DNA from: Isoetes taiwanensis
Lineage: Eukaryota > Streptophyta > Lycopodiopsida > Isoetales > Isoetaceae
Length of the DNA: 64,000 nucleotides
NCBI GenBank assembly: GCA_021234155.1
Contig: JAJEKV010000308.1
Span: 122,001-186,000 of the forward strand
Direction: 5' to 3'
Positions 1-11,516 of the stretch are shown piece after piece. Position 1 is the stretch's first letter. Every line of letters begins with the position of its first letter. The position numbers were made by a program, and so were the translations under genes. The notes beneath the pieces were generated by a model, which saw only the letters and a program-made list of their open reading frames with translations, made no database searches and was not told the origin of the DNA.

Positions 1-600
1 CTTGGGTGGCCTAGTATTATACTGATCTCAGACACATGCTCCATTGCTGCTTCTTTAGCCAGTGTGATCCTTTAGATTATTTTGGTACATCACTGTGATG
101 TGGCTCTTTTTTTTGGGGGGGGGGGGGGGGGGGAGGGAGGACAAAGCATCTCTATTGACAAGCTAAAGAATTACTTTAACATGGAAGTGGTTTTAATGGT
201 TTTGTCCCACCATAGGAAGATGGGGTGAGCTCCATAAGGGACTAGACAGAATTGGCAATATTGAAGGGTTTTATAGTTACTTTAAATGCCACTAGATAAG
301 TTCTAAGGACCTATCCTCACAGGTAGAGAAAACAATCTGAATGATTGGGTATATATTGTTTTCCTACCATCCTGCTAATGTGGAAATATGAGTCTTTAAA
401 GTACAAATAGTATTGATGCATAGGGATCTATAACAATGGCTATAATTCTTTCTATCTGTCCATTGTGGGGACTCTTTGTACTTTATATCATTATTAATAA
501 GAAAGTAAGTCTTACCCTATTAAAAAAATAATAATAATAAAAAAAATTGAGGGAGAATTTTAAACATAGCAATGTGTCGCAAAAGTGGTGCTTCATTGCA
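1..600. other. non-coding start of window with poly-G run
   Basis: No coding signal is visible here. Positions about 113-136 form a long G-rich homopolymer followed by GGGA repeats, and about 520-545 is A-rich. The stretch lies downstream (in element orientation) of the minus-strand chromovirus remnant, so it may hold its decayed 3' LTR, but I cannot match it to a second LTR copy. Confidence 0.5.
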
Positions 601-639
601 TTGATACCACATGAGATTTTCTTTCTAAGGTATATGGTT

Positions 640-840
640 TGCAACTAGAGGGTTGCAAGTATAACTCTATAATTTTAGCAGGAGCATTAGTCAGATTCTC
701 GGCAGCTGTCAGGTTGTATCACTTGGAGAATATCCTTCCTTTCCAATCAATAAGGTAATACAATTATCAACAAAGAAACTTAGAGTTCAACTCCGAACTT
801 TGAACTCCTCATGATCGTCAAATTCCACTGATGGAAGCGG
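640..840 (-). pseudogene. chromodomain at integrase C-terminus
   Basis: Two overlapping minus frames give LYYLIDWKG and GYSPSDTT, which together match the core of a chromodomain (aromatic cage and W-K-G-Y-S-P-S-D/T signature) as found at the C-terminus of chromovirus integrases. They are preceded by a proline-rich linker (PLPLPSVEFDDHEEF). A one-base shift splits the domain, and the Trp expected after SDTT is a stop codon. In intact elements this domain targets integration to particular chromatin. Here it is inactive but fixes the element class. Confidence 0.7.
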
Positions 841-865
841 CAGAGGAACTCGGTCTGGGAAGGAA

Positions 866-1780
866 TTAGATGTGTGGCTCCAATAGTGAAACATAGAATA
901 CTTGATGGAGATGAACAGCTTGAGGGAGCTCGAGCCGGAATGTCATATTGCTGATCTGAGTCGTGATCATGGTAAGGACCAAAGAGACGATAGTCAGGCT
1001 TGTTGCAGGGATATGAGATAGGGAGGTTCCCACGCAGACGTCAGACAAGGTCACCAACATAAAATATAAGAGCTTCCTGACGATGTAAATCAACATAATA
1101 CCGATAGTGGTTTTATGCTTGGAGACGATGGTACTGAAGATCTAATTGAAGAGCATGGAGTTTCTCGAGCCCAGATGCAACATTAGGATTGATAGAATCA
1201 TATGTAGCGGCACTAAGAGACCAACAACAATGCTGATCAGGGTTTAGAAAGAACGGAATCTGACCATTAGAAGCATGTACTGAGTTATTAATGCAAACTC
1301 AGTTAACAGAGGTCAATTGACCCAATCATCCTGCTAGTAATCAATAAAGCACCTCAAATATTGCACTAGAGTTTGATTAATGCACTCTGCTTTCCCATTA
1401 CTTTCTGGATGATGACCAGAAGTCAACGAGCAGTCAACATGTGATAGCTCCAAAAGTCGCTTCCAAATGTTTGTGACGAAATGAGGTCCACGATCACTTA
1501 CAATAGTGTCCAACAATACGAAGTTTTAACTACTTCATGAAGAAGGAGATCAGTTGTTCCCTCGTAGACAAAGCACCATCTAGAACATACAAAAGCCCAC
1601 TGCAGAACAAAGTCCATCTCAAGTCTCAAAACGATCATACTCCAACTACATTTGCCAAGAAGATGATGTTGAATCAAGATGTAAAAATACATCTTGAGCC
1701 AATAGATCCGACGATAAAGATGCCCGAACAGACTCCAACAAAGATGTATCATGAGGTCTTTCAAATAAAGTGATTGCTAA
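866..1780 (-). pseudogene. gypsy integrase core and C-terminal domain
   Basis: Around 1334-1516 the minus strand encodes IVSDRGPHFVTNIWKRLLEL and then SGHHPESNGKAECINQTL, matching the second Asp and the region around the catalytic Glu of the DDE integrase core. The catalytic Glu lies in a GKAE context instead of the usual GQTE. At 866-960 the segment RLELPQAVHLHQVFYVSLLE matches the GPY/F-type C-terminal module that precedes a chromodomain. The stretch between them is frame-broken. Integrase would insert the cDNA, and this copy cannot be functional. Confidence 0.8.
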
Positions 1781-1789
1781 TCAAATATA

Positions 1790-3200
1790 TAATCACCCGG
1801 CTTAGGCTCAGGGTAGGAAAGTCGAAACAAGGCATCAAGCTTCTCTTGGAGAGGTTTGGAACGATACTTGATCACGAAAGTAATGTGGAAGAGTACTTGA
1901 TCAGTATGCCACTAGGCCTGGTGATAGTTGAACATTCGAGTAGACTGAAAATATTTCAGATTTTGATGATCAGTAGAGACTGCAACCTTATAAGGGGATC
2001 CTTCCATGAAACATCTCCATGCCTTGAAAGAATCAACTATTGCCTTAATAGATCCTTGTCATAAATCAAACAGTTGATTTCTGCAGCCTGGAACTTTTGA
2101 GAGTGATAAGTGATTGGATGCAGTTCATGGTCATTCCCCTTTTGTGAGCAAGAACAAAATGCTGCCAAGAGCAAAATCAGAAACACTACTTCGACAACAT
2201 ATGGACGCGAAGGATCTGTGTGGGCAAGAACTGGTGTTGTGGTAAGAGCATAATTCAGGATAATGAAAGCAATTTCTGCATTCATGCTCCATTCAAATGG
2301 CATATCCTTTGCCATGAGGCGTGTCAAAGGAATGGCAATCTTCAAATAATTCTGAACAGAACGCTGATAGAAGTTAGCAAATCTAAGAAAATACTGAACA
2401 TCTAGAATGGAAGAAGATATCTGCCACTCCAAAATAGTGCCGGCCTTTACGAAAGAGACTCCGTGACGAATGATGCAGTAACCAAGAAAACTCTACAGTA
2501 TCTTGATCGAACTGACAATTCTCAAGTTTGGCATACCCATGCTCACCAAGCTTCTCAAGAACATGTCAAAGATGCCTCTGATCTTCTTCAACAGTCTCAA
2601 AATGAATAAGAATATCATCTAAATAGATGATAACAAAAATGTCCAACAACTCTCGGAAGACATCGTTGGCCATATGTTGAAATATTGTTGGAGCATTGAT
2701 GAGTCCAAATGGAATGACTGCATATTTGAAGTGACCATATGACTACGAATCTTCCACTCATCACTCTCATGGATTCGAATAAGATTGTAGCATATGAAAA
2801 TTAGTCTTTGTGATCAGAGGAAGCAGATATCAATTTGGTGCTGTGATTTTATTGTGGCCACAATATCAACAACCAGGCACAGAGAGTCATCCTTTTTTTT
2901 GACAAAGAATATCAGTGCTTCAACAAGGGACTGGCAATGTCGAATAAAGCCAGTAGCTATATTCTTCTCAATTTAATCCTGCGACACCTCCAACTTAGCT
3001 GGAGATAGGCCATATATAGGACTATATGGTGGCATCGTCTCGGGCTGCAGTCAAAAGGACAATCATACGGATGATGCTTTGGAAGCTTATTAGACTTGAA
3101 CTTGTCAGAAAGGTAAAAAATGTCACCATATTTGGCTGGAAGCATCGGAGCAAACTTCACCTGTGCGAGAATAGTCAATGGATGGATCTGAGTCACAAAT
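1790..3200 (-). pseudogene. gypsy reverse transcriptase and RNase H
   Basis: From high to low coordinates, 2957-3196 gives the RT entry (KFKSNKLPKHHPYDCPFD, about 3070-3110), about 2600-2640 gives FVIIYLDDILIH with the YxDD catalytic box, and 2037-2432 gives the connection/RNase H start (FANFYQRSVQNYLKIAIPL, then PFEW and PVLAHTDPSRPYVVEV). Residues around AFCSCSQKG replace the usual xGAVLSQ motif. Several stops and shifts interrupt the frame. It would copy element RNA into DNA. Identification rests on multiple ordered motifs, so the class is secure. Confidence 0.85.
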
Positions 3201-3237
3201 ATTGAACTGGGATTTTTCCTACTATTTTCTTAAGCAT

Positions 3238-3325
3238 GCTTAAAAGAAAAAGCAAGCATTTTCACTACTAGGGATGACGGGGGGATGACGTGCTTAAAAG
3301 AAGAAACAAGCATTTTCACTACTAT
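3238..3325. repeat. two-copy 54-bp tandem duplication
   Basis: A segment beginning GCTTAAAAGAA and ending TTTTCACTACTA occurs at 3238 and again at 3292, with a GGGATGACG doublet between. It lies inside the decayed chromovirus between gag and RT. Confidence 0.7.
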
Positions 3326-3499
3326 TCAGTTGCGTCGATGCTTCCAACCTCCTAATCTCCGACTCCAATGTATTCAGATAAGAAATTCCTTATTGACTTT
3401 ATTTGATGGAAGAAATCCTTTATTACATTAGGAAGGAGTCTGAAAGAGACTCCAACTACTCGAACCAGCCCCTGGAGTTTGCTGATAGATGTGGGGACT

Positions 3500-4270
3500 T
3501 AACAGGACATCCATAAGAAATATGACCAGCTCTTCTACAGTAGAGGCAAAGATTAACCTCCCTCTGACGTTGTTTCTCGACAGCGGACATGGGTCCTCGA
3601 ACTGCATGATTGATCTGCATGGGCACTGGATTATTTAATTTAGAGGAGTCGACAGAGCAGAGGTGCTTTTGGAAAAAAAAAGTCTAATGGCATATTTTCT
3701 ATCTGCACTCAAAGGGATGATTATCACATCGAACTGTAAATTCAATGTCTTCTTCTAGAGTCTTGAGGTCCTCTATAGATAACAATATCCTTGACATCCT
3801 CACATCCTCGCAAAGTCCTCTTTAAAAACAAGTACAGTAGCAATATCATCCCAGGTAGTATCAATTCCAATATGACAAATTCAAATGCATAAACTGAAGC
3901 TAGATGAGAGCCTTGCCTGAGATTGTTGAGGTTTGTGACTGATGTGCGCTGACGATCTGTGTCCCCAAAGCATGTTTTGAGCCCCACAATGAAAGAAGTA
4001 AAATCTTGCAACTCTAGAGCTCCTTTATCCAACAAAGGAGCAAACCAACTTAATGCTGGTCCCATGAGGATGAAACCAATTAGTCCAACTTGTTCCTAAC
4101 CTATGTGAAATATCTATGAGGATGGAGCTGAATCACAAGTCGAAAAGACCACAAAACTTGGATCAAGTATTGTCAAACTTCTGAAGCAAGCTAATCTTAG
4201 GCTCTGATGGTCTTAATACAGATCTAGAGACTGACTCATGAGAAGCTACCCATTTCCCTGAGCTCTTTAT
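3500..4270 (-). pseudogene. chromovirus gag with CCHC zinc knuckle
   Basis: The minus strand carries a capsid-like segment (GPALSWFAPLLDKGALELQD, then FGDTDRQRTSVTNLNNLRQG) matching the Ty3/gypsy retrotransposon gag family (PF03732-type). Further N-terminal residues (PSEPKISLLQKFD) lie near 4180-4220 in another frame. A zinc knuckle CLYCRRAGHISYGC (CX2CX4HX4C) sits at 3507-3548. Together they form the usual capsid plus nucleocapsid order. The frame is broken, so no protein is expected. Confidence 0.75.
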
Positions 4271-4689
4271 TGTCCAACTGTAACTGCTAGTATATACTCA
4301 AACAAGTTGTTGGACTTAATGCAACAAGGATAAAACCTCCTCCATAGAGATAAAAACAACCAACATTGATAAAGAAATACTTAGGATTAGAGCAGGCAAG
4401 AAATGGTAAGGGATTCTCATTCAAATTGTCATGGACCTAGATGAGAACAAAGGAAAATGTGCAAGAAAGATACAAAGAGTATTTTGAACGCTGGAAATAC
4501 TCGATAGATCAGAGCAGAATACAAGGCTTTGAGCTAGAAGGCTTAAGACTGGCTTTTGATGAACCCAAATGGTTTGACAAGAATGAGGCTCCTCTATATA
4601 TATCTAGACCAATAGTCGAGATCTCGCCACTGCAACGAATGAGATCGCGCTAAGTGTCACACATGTTCTCGTTACGTATATAGATGGTT

Positions 4690-4790
4690 TTAGAAAAAAT
4701 ATGTAGCTCAATTGGCAAAGGTATATAGCTTGCAAATAGAGAGTTGCAAGTTCAAATCCTACCTCATGCAGCTACCATTTTGCATCCGTG
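4690..4790 (+). repeat. tRNA-derived, SINE-like head
   Basis: An A-box-like TAGCTCAATTGG at 4704-4715 and a B-box-like AGTTCAAATCC at 4749-4759 lie about 45 bp apart, the spacing of an RNA polymerase III internal promoter. The core (GGTATATAGCTTGCAA, then GAGAGTTGCAAGT) recurs in diverged form at about 635-670. I cannot fold a convincing tRNA cloverleaf, so I call it a SINE head or tRNA pseudogene, not a tRNA gene. Confidence 0.4.
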
Positions 4791-4799
4791 TGATGCTCA

Positions 4800-6590
4800 T
4801 CTTTGTACATATGGATATAATACCAGTATAATCGTCACAAACATTAGAAGAAGGTTGTTGAAGGTTGTTGAAACTTTCTATTTACTTGAGGCTTAATACC
4901 TCATTGAAAGGAAGCAACTCTTATATCATAAGCCACTCTTCACCATTATTTGTGTGCACCAATTTCAAATTTGAAGATGCTGAGATTGATTGCACAGAGA
5001 CTATAGGCTTGGACTATCGATATACAAGGGCTTCTTCAAGATGTGGAACAGCCAGAAAAGAGCTTAAAAACAACAATCGAGGGTAATTATTTACTCTTTG
5101 AAGTTCAAAAATCAGTAGTATCATTTGGGAGCGATATCTTCAGATTCAGACTTACTCATAGCCAGTTGTACTTTTGGTGATTTGTATTCTCTGCTTTTCT
5201 GTGTTATGTATATGGTCGGTAATGTTAATCTAGTGGACATCTTCTCCACTAGGTTTTGAGTCCCCCATGTACTCTTTATATTCTTTTGAATAATAAAGTC
5301 CACCTTCATCAAAAAAATAAATAAATAAATAAAATAAAAAATAAATCACTCATTATGTGCTCATGTTGGCATTGTGCTTAGGATGCTTCGAGTTTGCACT
5401 GCTGTTGGAACGTCTAAACAAGGAACTTCAAAAACAATATTAGGAAGTTAAGAAAATATTTCAAAAGTTATTTGGTTTAGAGTCACATTCCTTGGAGGGT
5501 ACTAAAATTATTACCTTCCATGGACCTTGACATCAAGAGGGAATTAAACCATCTAAAGAAAAAAATGAAACTTGTGATAAAGGAGGTCAATGACAAAAGT
5601 GTAAAGGGCAAGGAATCTAGCACATTATTTAAGCAAACAACAATGGATATTAATTTTTGCAAAACCTTGCAAGTATCGGGTTCCTGAAGCAAAAAATGTG
5701 ACAAAGGCTATGCGATCTAACCAGATGTCTCTACGTAATTTGCATATCTTCCATGCCAACCCACACACGAAAATCAACTACTAGAAAAATACAAACCCTA
5801 GTGATTTAGAAGTTTCTTTTTCAATTGGAAGAAAAAAATGTAGCATTAGGCTACATAATGTAGAGGAGCAACGCATTGTATCAAAAAATAGCTATCAAAA
5901 ATTGACATGGGTGTGCCATATTGTGGTGATGATCTCCACAGTACTCATCTACCATTATTACATTGTAAGATATTTAAAAACTCCATTGTGTAAAACTAAC
6001 TCTTAATATGCAACGACTTCCTTGTCTCATGGCCTATCAACATCGTAGAATGCACTCATCAACATCAATTTGAATGTAAGTTGCTATCGCAATAATATTC
6101 GTTATCAACAATAGAACACTATCTCCTTCTATGGGCATCCATGATTACTACCTTCACCACATAAAGATTGTAACAAGCTTTTTAAGTGATGGATATGGTC
6201 TATGTTATACTCTAGCCTTCCATTTCCTATGCAAACTTATAGGACACGAATGTTTTCTAGCATTTACATATTACCATGTTTAACCACCCCTCCAATTCTT
6301 TTTCTATTCTCTATTTCCATCCGTTCGCACTGTCCACGACACATTACATCACAATCACTCTTAGAACTGCCTATGCCTCCTGCAAAAGCTATCCATAAAA
6401 GCTCCTTTTTATTTTTCTCTCACCTATACTTGGCACAAAATGCGGCCACCAAAATTTTCAGTCTCATGTTAGTATGTTTATAACATAAGTTTTCAGTGGT
6501 TTATGGGGTGTATCTTAGAAAAAGACGTATTAAGAAGGGGTTAGGGAATCTTTACGGGATAGGTTAGGTTTTTCTTCCTAGGTTAAATTT
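4800..6590. other. intergenic, no supported gene
   Basis: AT-rich sequence. It contains an A/AAAT-rich tract near 5310-5345 and scattered short open frames with no recognisable motif or splice context. I see nothing that supports a gene. Confidence 0.5.
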
Positions 6591-6597
6591 CATAGGT

Positions 6598-6785
6598 CTG
6601 ATGCAGGAGGCCAAAAGTAAAAGGTATTTTTGGCCGAATTTGGAAGATGTGATGCGCTGGGTCTATTGCAGGGGACAAATTTGGAGCATTGTTGCAAGAG
6701 TTGGAAGTAGGGCCTCATCGCCATATCCAGAAGATGAGGGTTTCTTGTTTTATAGTTCATCATTTAAAAAACATTCTAGCTAATA
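6598..6785 (+). pseudogene. possible gypsy integrase zinc-finger scrap
   Basis: The frame contains KRYFWPNLEDVMRWVYCRG followed by ARVGSRASSPYPEDEG. This resembles the YYWPxM..DV..Y...C..CQ.. stretch of the HHCC module upstream of a gypsy integrase core, with the second cysteine pair altered. The scrap is short, isolated and without neighbours of the same element. Chance similarity is possible. Confidence 0.35.
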
Positions 6786-6789
6786 GTTG

Positions 6790-8660
6790 GTGCATGGTCA
6801 ATTTGTAAGCCAAGTTCTTCCCCACCACTAGAATAACTTTTCATTAGCAAGCAATTGTCGCTACACCTCTCCACCCAAACCTGCCTTACTGCTAGTCTTT
6901 TTTTTATCCTAATAGTAATGGTTATACTAGCCCATTGTATGGGTCCCATAGCCAATTGGTCTTTTGAATGTTATAAAATCTATTCTATTCTATTCTTTCT
7001 ATCCATATGATAGATTTGATATATTGTCTTCATGATAGGTTTTCCTTAACTAAAAGTTTATGGAACTGCATTCACAAGATGGATGGATGAATGAATGAAT
7101 GTTTTTTTATCGTCCATAGATGCACCATTTTTTATTATTTTCCTCGTCAAGTTGTAATTTCTGCAGCCAATAATAACAGTAAGAGAAACTCATGCTTCAA
7201 GATGAACACCAGTCTTTTGGATCACGTGGACTTCATGAATAACCTTGAAGGCATAATCCAAAGATTTGGCAGTATAATGGATGAATTGGTCAGTAAATGT
7301 GTCTAAAGACAATATATACTGGTTGATGGGAAAAATGCATCCATTATAAGAACATCCTGAATTTGACCAACTTAAAGACCTCTCTTCTCAAATCCCTATT
7401 GATCATCAAGACAATATCAAAAGGGGTTGAAATAGGAGAATAGAGAATCGCAAGGGGTTGGAAGCTCAAAGCCAAGATAAAAGAGATGAAGGAGAATGAA
7501 AGATGTAGCTCAAAGTACTTCTTTATAAAGGCCAAAGACAGGACCACATTTTTTAAGTCAAGGTAGGTGATAACTATCTATCTATCTATATTTCGAAAAG
7601 TCATAGATGCAGAAGTGAAAAAAGATGCGCCCTAACTAGGGCGACGGCGGCAGCCGCCCGACCACTGCTCTCTATCTTATGCAGGTGCGATTGCTGGAAG
7701 AGCAGCCTTGCTGCTTCTGCCCTCTTCCGGAAGCCATGGCAGAAGGTAAAGTTCTCTGCCTCCATTTCTAATGTGACAGTTGCAGCAGAGGATAGGATGG
7801 GATATGGCCGCTATTTCCAACTCCCTCTTGTAGCATCAGCACTTGATCTGGTAGGGGACTCCTTTAATCATTTGCCATTTGTGTTTTCATGTTTGGGCAG
7901 AGCTAGGCTAGTAGTCAGCTTGTTTTCTTTCAGATCTGGAAAGGCCATTTATCATTTCTTCAGCTGTGAACCAGTGCTGCACTCATTGCAGTTATGGTTA
8001 TGTTGCCTCCTGATTGGTCTGTTGCCCTCATTGTAACCTGAAGGCTGCACTCACTGCGGTTGTGTCTGCACTCACTGCCGCATTACCATGACAGGAGGGG
8101 ACATAGAATGGCATTTTTTTGGTCTTACGTGTTGCTTGCTTGGTATCGCCTATGGGTTTTTTCCCCTTCTCTATCCCAGCTAGAGAGAATGACATGGTGA
8201 TCCGTACAGGTCAGATTGGTAAAGCAAGATATACAGGACGGGAGACCTATGTCTCTTGTAGCTGCAACGCATATATTGTTTTAATGTTAATGTCTTCAAA
8301 TCTTTCGGGGATGTGCTTCAGGAGGCAGATATTTTTGAAACAGGTATTTTGCCCAATGCAGCTCCTATTTGTCATGACGGGGCTGCCATAGATCTGCGGG
8401 GCTGCAGCATCTTGCTTGAGGCTTCCTGGAAAATTTCCATGGGAATTGCAATTGGCTTTCTCCTGTAGTATTCAAAACTGTTAAATATATGTTTCTTTGC
8501 CTTGAAGCTCTACTTGGAAAGAGTAGCCTAGTCTATAGTACCTTTATTGTAGAGAAGAGGTTGAGGCAGCTCAAGTGGAGTAGCGGGTTTCTCTAGTATT
8601 GGAGGGAGCTCTTGGTGATTTGCCTGTAGTACCTTGCTAGTGGGAAGACAGTTGGCAATC
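6790..8660. other. intergenic, weak exon-like patch near 7690-7745
   Basis: Most of this stretch is featureless, with a CTAT microsatellite at about 7573-7592. A GC-richer patch has an acceptor-like TATGCAG near 7680 followed by a frame rich in Ala and Leu (AIAGRAALLLLP) and a donor-like GTAAAG near 7746, which could be a relic transit-peptide exon. The product is not identifiable. Confidence 0.3.
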
Positions 8661-8669
8661 TTGCCTAGT

Positions 8670-8990
8670 GGGTGAAAGCATGCTACGGTGTACCACTTTT
8701 GGAACCCTCAAAAGTACCTACACTAGGTACTTTTAAATCTGGTACTTTCATAGTTTTCTTTCCACTAAAATCAATAAAAAAATATTGAATTGAAGGTCAA
8801 TAACATGTCATCTATAGTATCAAAGAATAACCATACCATTAGAAACTAAAATGAATCAATCAACTCTCAAACTTATTGTTTATTGAGACATTTGTGCAAG
8901 TTCTTAGTACCCAGTACTGGGTACTTTTCTGGGTAGTTTTGCACTCCCTAAAAAGTAATTTATATGGTACACCCTAGCATGCTTTCACCC
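8670..8990. mobile_element. MITE copy 1 (321 bp, 4-bp TSD)
   Basis: The ends are inverted repeats: GGGTGAAAGCATGCTA on the left and TAGCATGCTTTCACCC on the right, continuing inward as GGTGTACCA/TGGTACACC for about 26 bp with one mismatch. A direct TAGT flanks both sides (8666-8669 and 8991-8994). A second copy with the same length and termini lies at 35,892-36,213. The inside contains repeated GGGTACTTTT-type motifs and no coding frame. It is a non-autonomous cut-and-paste element. The 4-bp duplication rules out hAT (8 bp), Mutator (9-11 bp) and PIF/Harbinger (3 bp) as simple assignments. Confidence 0.9.
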
Positions 8991-9589
8991 TAGTACAGTT
9001 CTATTCTGCTTAAAATCTTCCGTGTTGGGCTTCTTGGTAGTGGAATGTACCTCTGGAAAAGCAAGTCAGCCTCTATAGTACTGCTAGTAGGAGAAGAAGG
9101 CAGACCTTCAGGCGTTCTCATACAATCCAGAGCGACTTGCCTATCTTATTCTTCTAGGTATTCCTTCGGCGCGTTCTTCAGGATCTTGAGGAATAATTTT
9201 GATTGCACTCTACAAGTGCTATTACCTTCCCATAGTACCTACAATAGCTGGGAAGAAGGCCACGCCCTCTAGTACTGGAAGAACTAAAAGGCTGAGGAGC
9301 ATATCATTTTGCAAGGATGAAGAAGATGTTGAGATCCTTGACCATAGTACGTGGACTTTTTTTTTGGGTAGCTTTTCAGTTTGATGGCTATGTGCATTTA
9401 CTGCTACAATTCTTTCTATCTGGTGACCAAGAGCGTTGTATACTTCCTATCTGGCCTATTGTGGAGCCCACAAGAAGGTCGTGTAAACCTTTTTTATATT
9501 AGTCTAAAAATTCTTACCCTCAAAAAACAAAAATAACTATATTTCAAATGATGTGGATAGTTTAACATGTAAGAGCTCAAAATTCACGA

Positions 9590-9785
9590 ATGGCTTAGAA
9601 AAATTAGAGTTATCCAAATCAATGAGAAGACTTCTGAACTAGATGAATTTACAGACGAGTTCTTTAACAAGGCATGGCGAATTCTTGGAGACTACATCAT
9701 GAACATTGCCAATGAATTCATAGATTAAAAGTCTTTGGATGCGAGAATCAAGACTAGTCTCATTCCCTAATTCCAAAGATATATA
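9590..9785 (+). pseudogene. LINE reverse transcriptase fragment
   Basis: The plus frame gives LDEFTDEFFNKAWRILGD, then about 35 residues later LDARIKTSLIP. This matches the plant L1-type RT segment (xDGFT.EFFK..W.I...... then .INxxFITLIPK). One stop lies inside. Only this portion of the RT (blocks 0-1) survives, and no poly-A tail or EN domain is nearby. Confidence 0.65.
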
Positions 9786-9799
9786 TGTCTACTACAAAT

Positions 9800-10220
9800 A
9801 GACACCCCCTTGCACAAGTTTGAAGAGGGATAGCTACATACGCAACATACAAATATACATTATGTTGTGGACCTTTAGCCATTAAAGTTTGATGAATGCT
9901 CATGTATGTCATATGTCTTAAACACTTGACAAGAGCATTCACCAATTGAATGCTTGTATTCTCAGAAATGACAATTGCTCTCCTTTTTTTTCAAATGATC
10001 CATTAAGTCCATGAGGATGTGCTTAAGACTTGGTAGATGCCAAGAAAGAACTAATTGATGCACAATGTATTGCCAAATCTTTCCTCCACCAGTTTCGTAC
10101 TAGTGGCAACTTCGCACATTCTACCAGGCAATGTTTCAATGTTCTGCTGCTGGCTTTGCACACCAGATATAATGGGCTCACATCATGCTTGTACCTTGTG
10201 ACTTTTGTATTCACCTAGCT
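9800..10220. other. 3' flank of Ulp1-like gene
   Basis: No supported gene. Open frames on both strands at 10,023-10,218 overlap each other and show no motif. The sequence lies just downstream of the stop codon of the minus-strand gene and may hold its 3' untranslated region. Confidence 0.35.
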
Positions 10221-10222
10221 CT

Positions 10223-11505
10223 CTACTTGCCAAAGAAGCAAGCACATTTCTTGGTAAAATTAATTTCGACACAAAAGACAGCAATATCAAAGTTCTTCCT
10301 GCCATAGCTTAAGCTGTTGGTTCCCAGCATCATGGTATTGATCACAAGCTTATGAAACCTGCAAAATTGCAATGTGAGAATAAACAAAGCATAAGGAATT
10401 GCAACATGAGAATAACCAAATCATAAAAAACAAAACAGAAACTCATACTTACTTCTGGACCACTTTAGCATCGGGTACATAGCCTTTGACAGGAGAGAGG
10501 ATCTGTATACTTGGGCTAGCTATAGATGGAAGAGTGCTTTTCGATGGACCAGCAAGCACAAGTATTGCCAATGCCACATTTGGACCTTGCAGAATTGGAA
10601 CAAATATGTATTGGCATCTTGCAATCAAAATGCCATCCAGCCCTTCCTTTATGTGAGTGTTCTGTACATCCGCCCCTCCCAAATTCTTGAGGGAATTCAC
10701 AAAATTCTGGAAGCTGTCTGGTCGGAACATAAAAAACTTGTGTTTCCAATCAGATGAAAGACAACTACAAAGGTACCTGCACACAAATCCAGAATACATA
10801 TTAATACATAAGATGAATGACTTAGGGAATGAAATAACATAAATATGTTTAAATGCTAGCCTACCTCCCATAGACATCTACCATCTTAGAGGTCAAGTTC
10901 AGCTTCCAGCAGAACTCGTCAACATCAATTTGAAAGACAGAGGGTGCAGGCTTAAGAGGACAGTCCCTATAAGGAGTGAATGGAACCAACCTTTTCAGTC
11001 GGTCCACTAAATTGTACAAGGAAACAACAGCATTAGCAAAAGAATATATCTATTGTAATCAATTGTATATTACTCACCTTGTTTTTTCATCACCTGCTTC
11101 AGCATCTTCTGTGGACTGCTGCACCTTCTTTGTTATCACATCAATATCTGCTTGTAGGTCCTCCTCTTCATCTTCCGGTTCCGACTCAGCAGGATCATTT
11201 TCCTTCACGGCCTGTGATCGTGTCCTATGTACAAAAAAAAATGTGGTTAATTATCATAAATCTGAGATGTTTAACAAAATTAGCTCATCTTGCACATACC
11301 TCTTTCTTGGTGGTGGTGGCACTTTTTTGCCTGGAGATTTTCTTTTCGGGGGACATTTTTTTGTTGCTGGAGATTTTGCCTGTTTTTTGCCTCTTGGAGT
11401 TACATCACCAGCATTCCTTTGCCTCCTCTTTGGAGTGGACTCAACAACCAACTCAACAATCTCTTCCCTGCACTCTCTTGGGTTAAAATCTGGATCTGTG
11501 TCCAT
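10223..11505 (-). CDS. five-exon gene, degenerate Ulp1/C48 protease-like
   Basis: Five minus-strand exons join with consistent phases at GT-AG introns: 11505-11300, 11224-11078, 10990-10865, 10776-10453 and 10358-10223 (TAG). The start is the ATG at 11505 (MDTDPDFNPREC). The N-terminus is a basic Lys/Pro/Arg tail (a possible nuclear signal), then an acidic segment (ESEPEDEEEDLQADIDV). The C-terminal part has a Trp-Lys-Leu start, a HKFFMFRPDSFQNFV stretch and CQYIFVPILQGPNVALAIL, which resembles the Ulp1/SENP (C48) fold strand that normally reads F-I/V-P-I...HW.L.I. The catalytic His-Trp is replaced by Val-Ala, so proteolytic activity is doubtful. Exon 3 uses an acceptor 16 nt inside an alternative AG, because only that one keeps the frame open. 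C48-like domains are common in Mutator-like and other plant transposons, so this could be a transposon or a domesticated gene. The gene structure is well supported; the family call is tentative. Confidence 0.6.
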
Positions 11506-11516
11506 TGTAGCTTCTG

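Larger units (their letters stand above)
640..4410 (-). mobile_element. decayed Ty3/gypsy chromovirus (element M)
   Basis: Reading the minus strand from high to low coordinates gives the standard order: gag, CCHC zinc knuckle, reverse transcriptase, RNase H, integrase core, integrase C-terminus and chromodomain. Each part is recognisable, but stops and frameshifts separate them, so the copy is dead. The gag (GPALSWFAPLL, then a DTDR..T...LRQGS stretch) and the RT entry segment (KLPKHHPYDCPFD) resemble the Sushi/Tf1-like style of chromovirus known from fungi and vertebrates. Related chromoviruses occur in seed-free plants, so this alone is not proof of horizontal transfer. I did not recognise LTRs on either side. 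Confidence 0.85.

Noticed and set aside
4704-4760. A tRNA gene
   Set aside because: A and B boxes are present, but acceptor and anticodon stems do not pair convincingly.
9760-9945. Ty1/copia C-terminal fragment on the minus strand
   Set aside because: The similarity to copia tails is only a few residues and no copia RT or integrase lies nearby.
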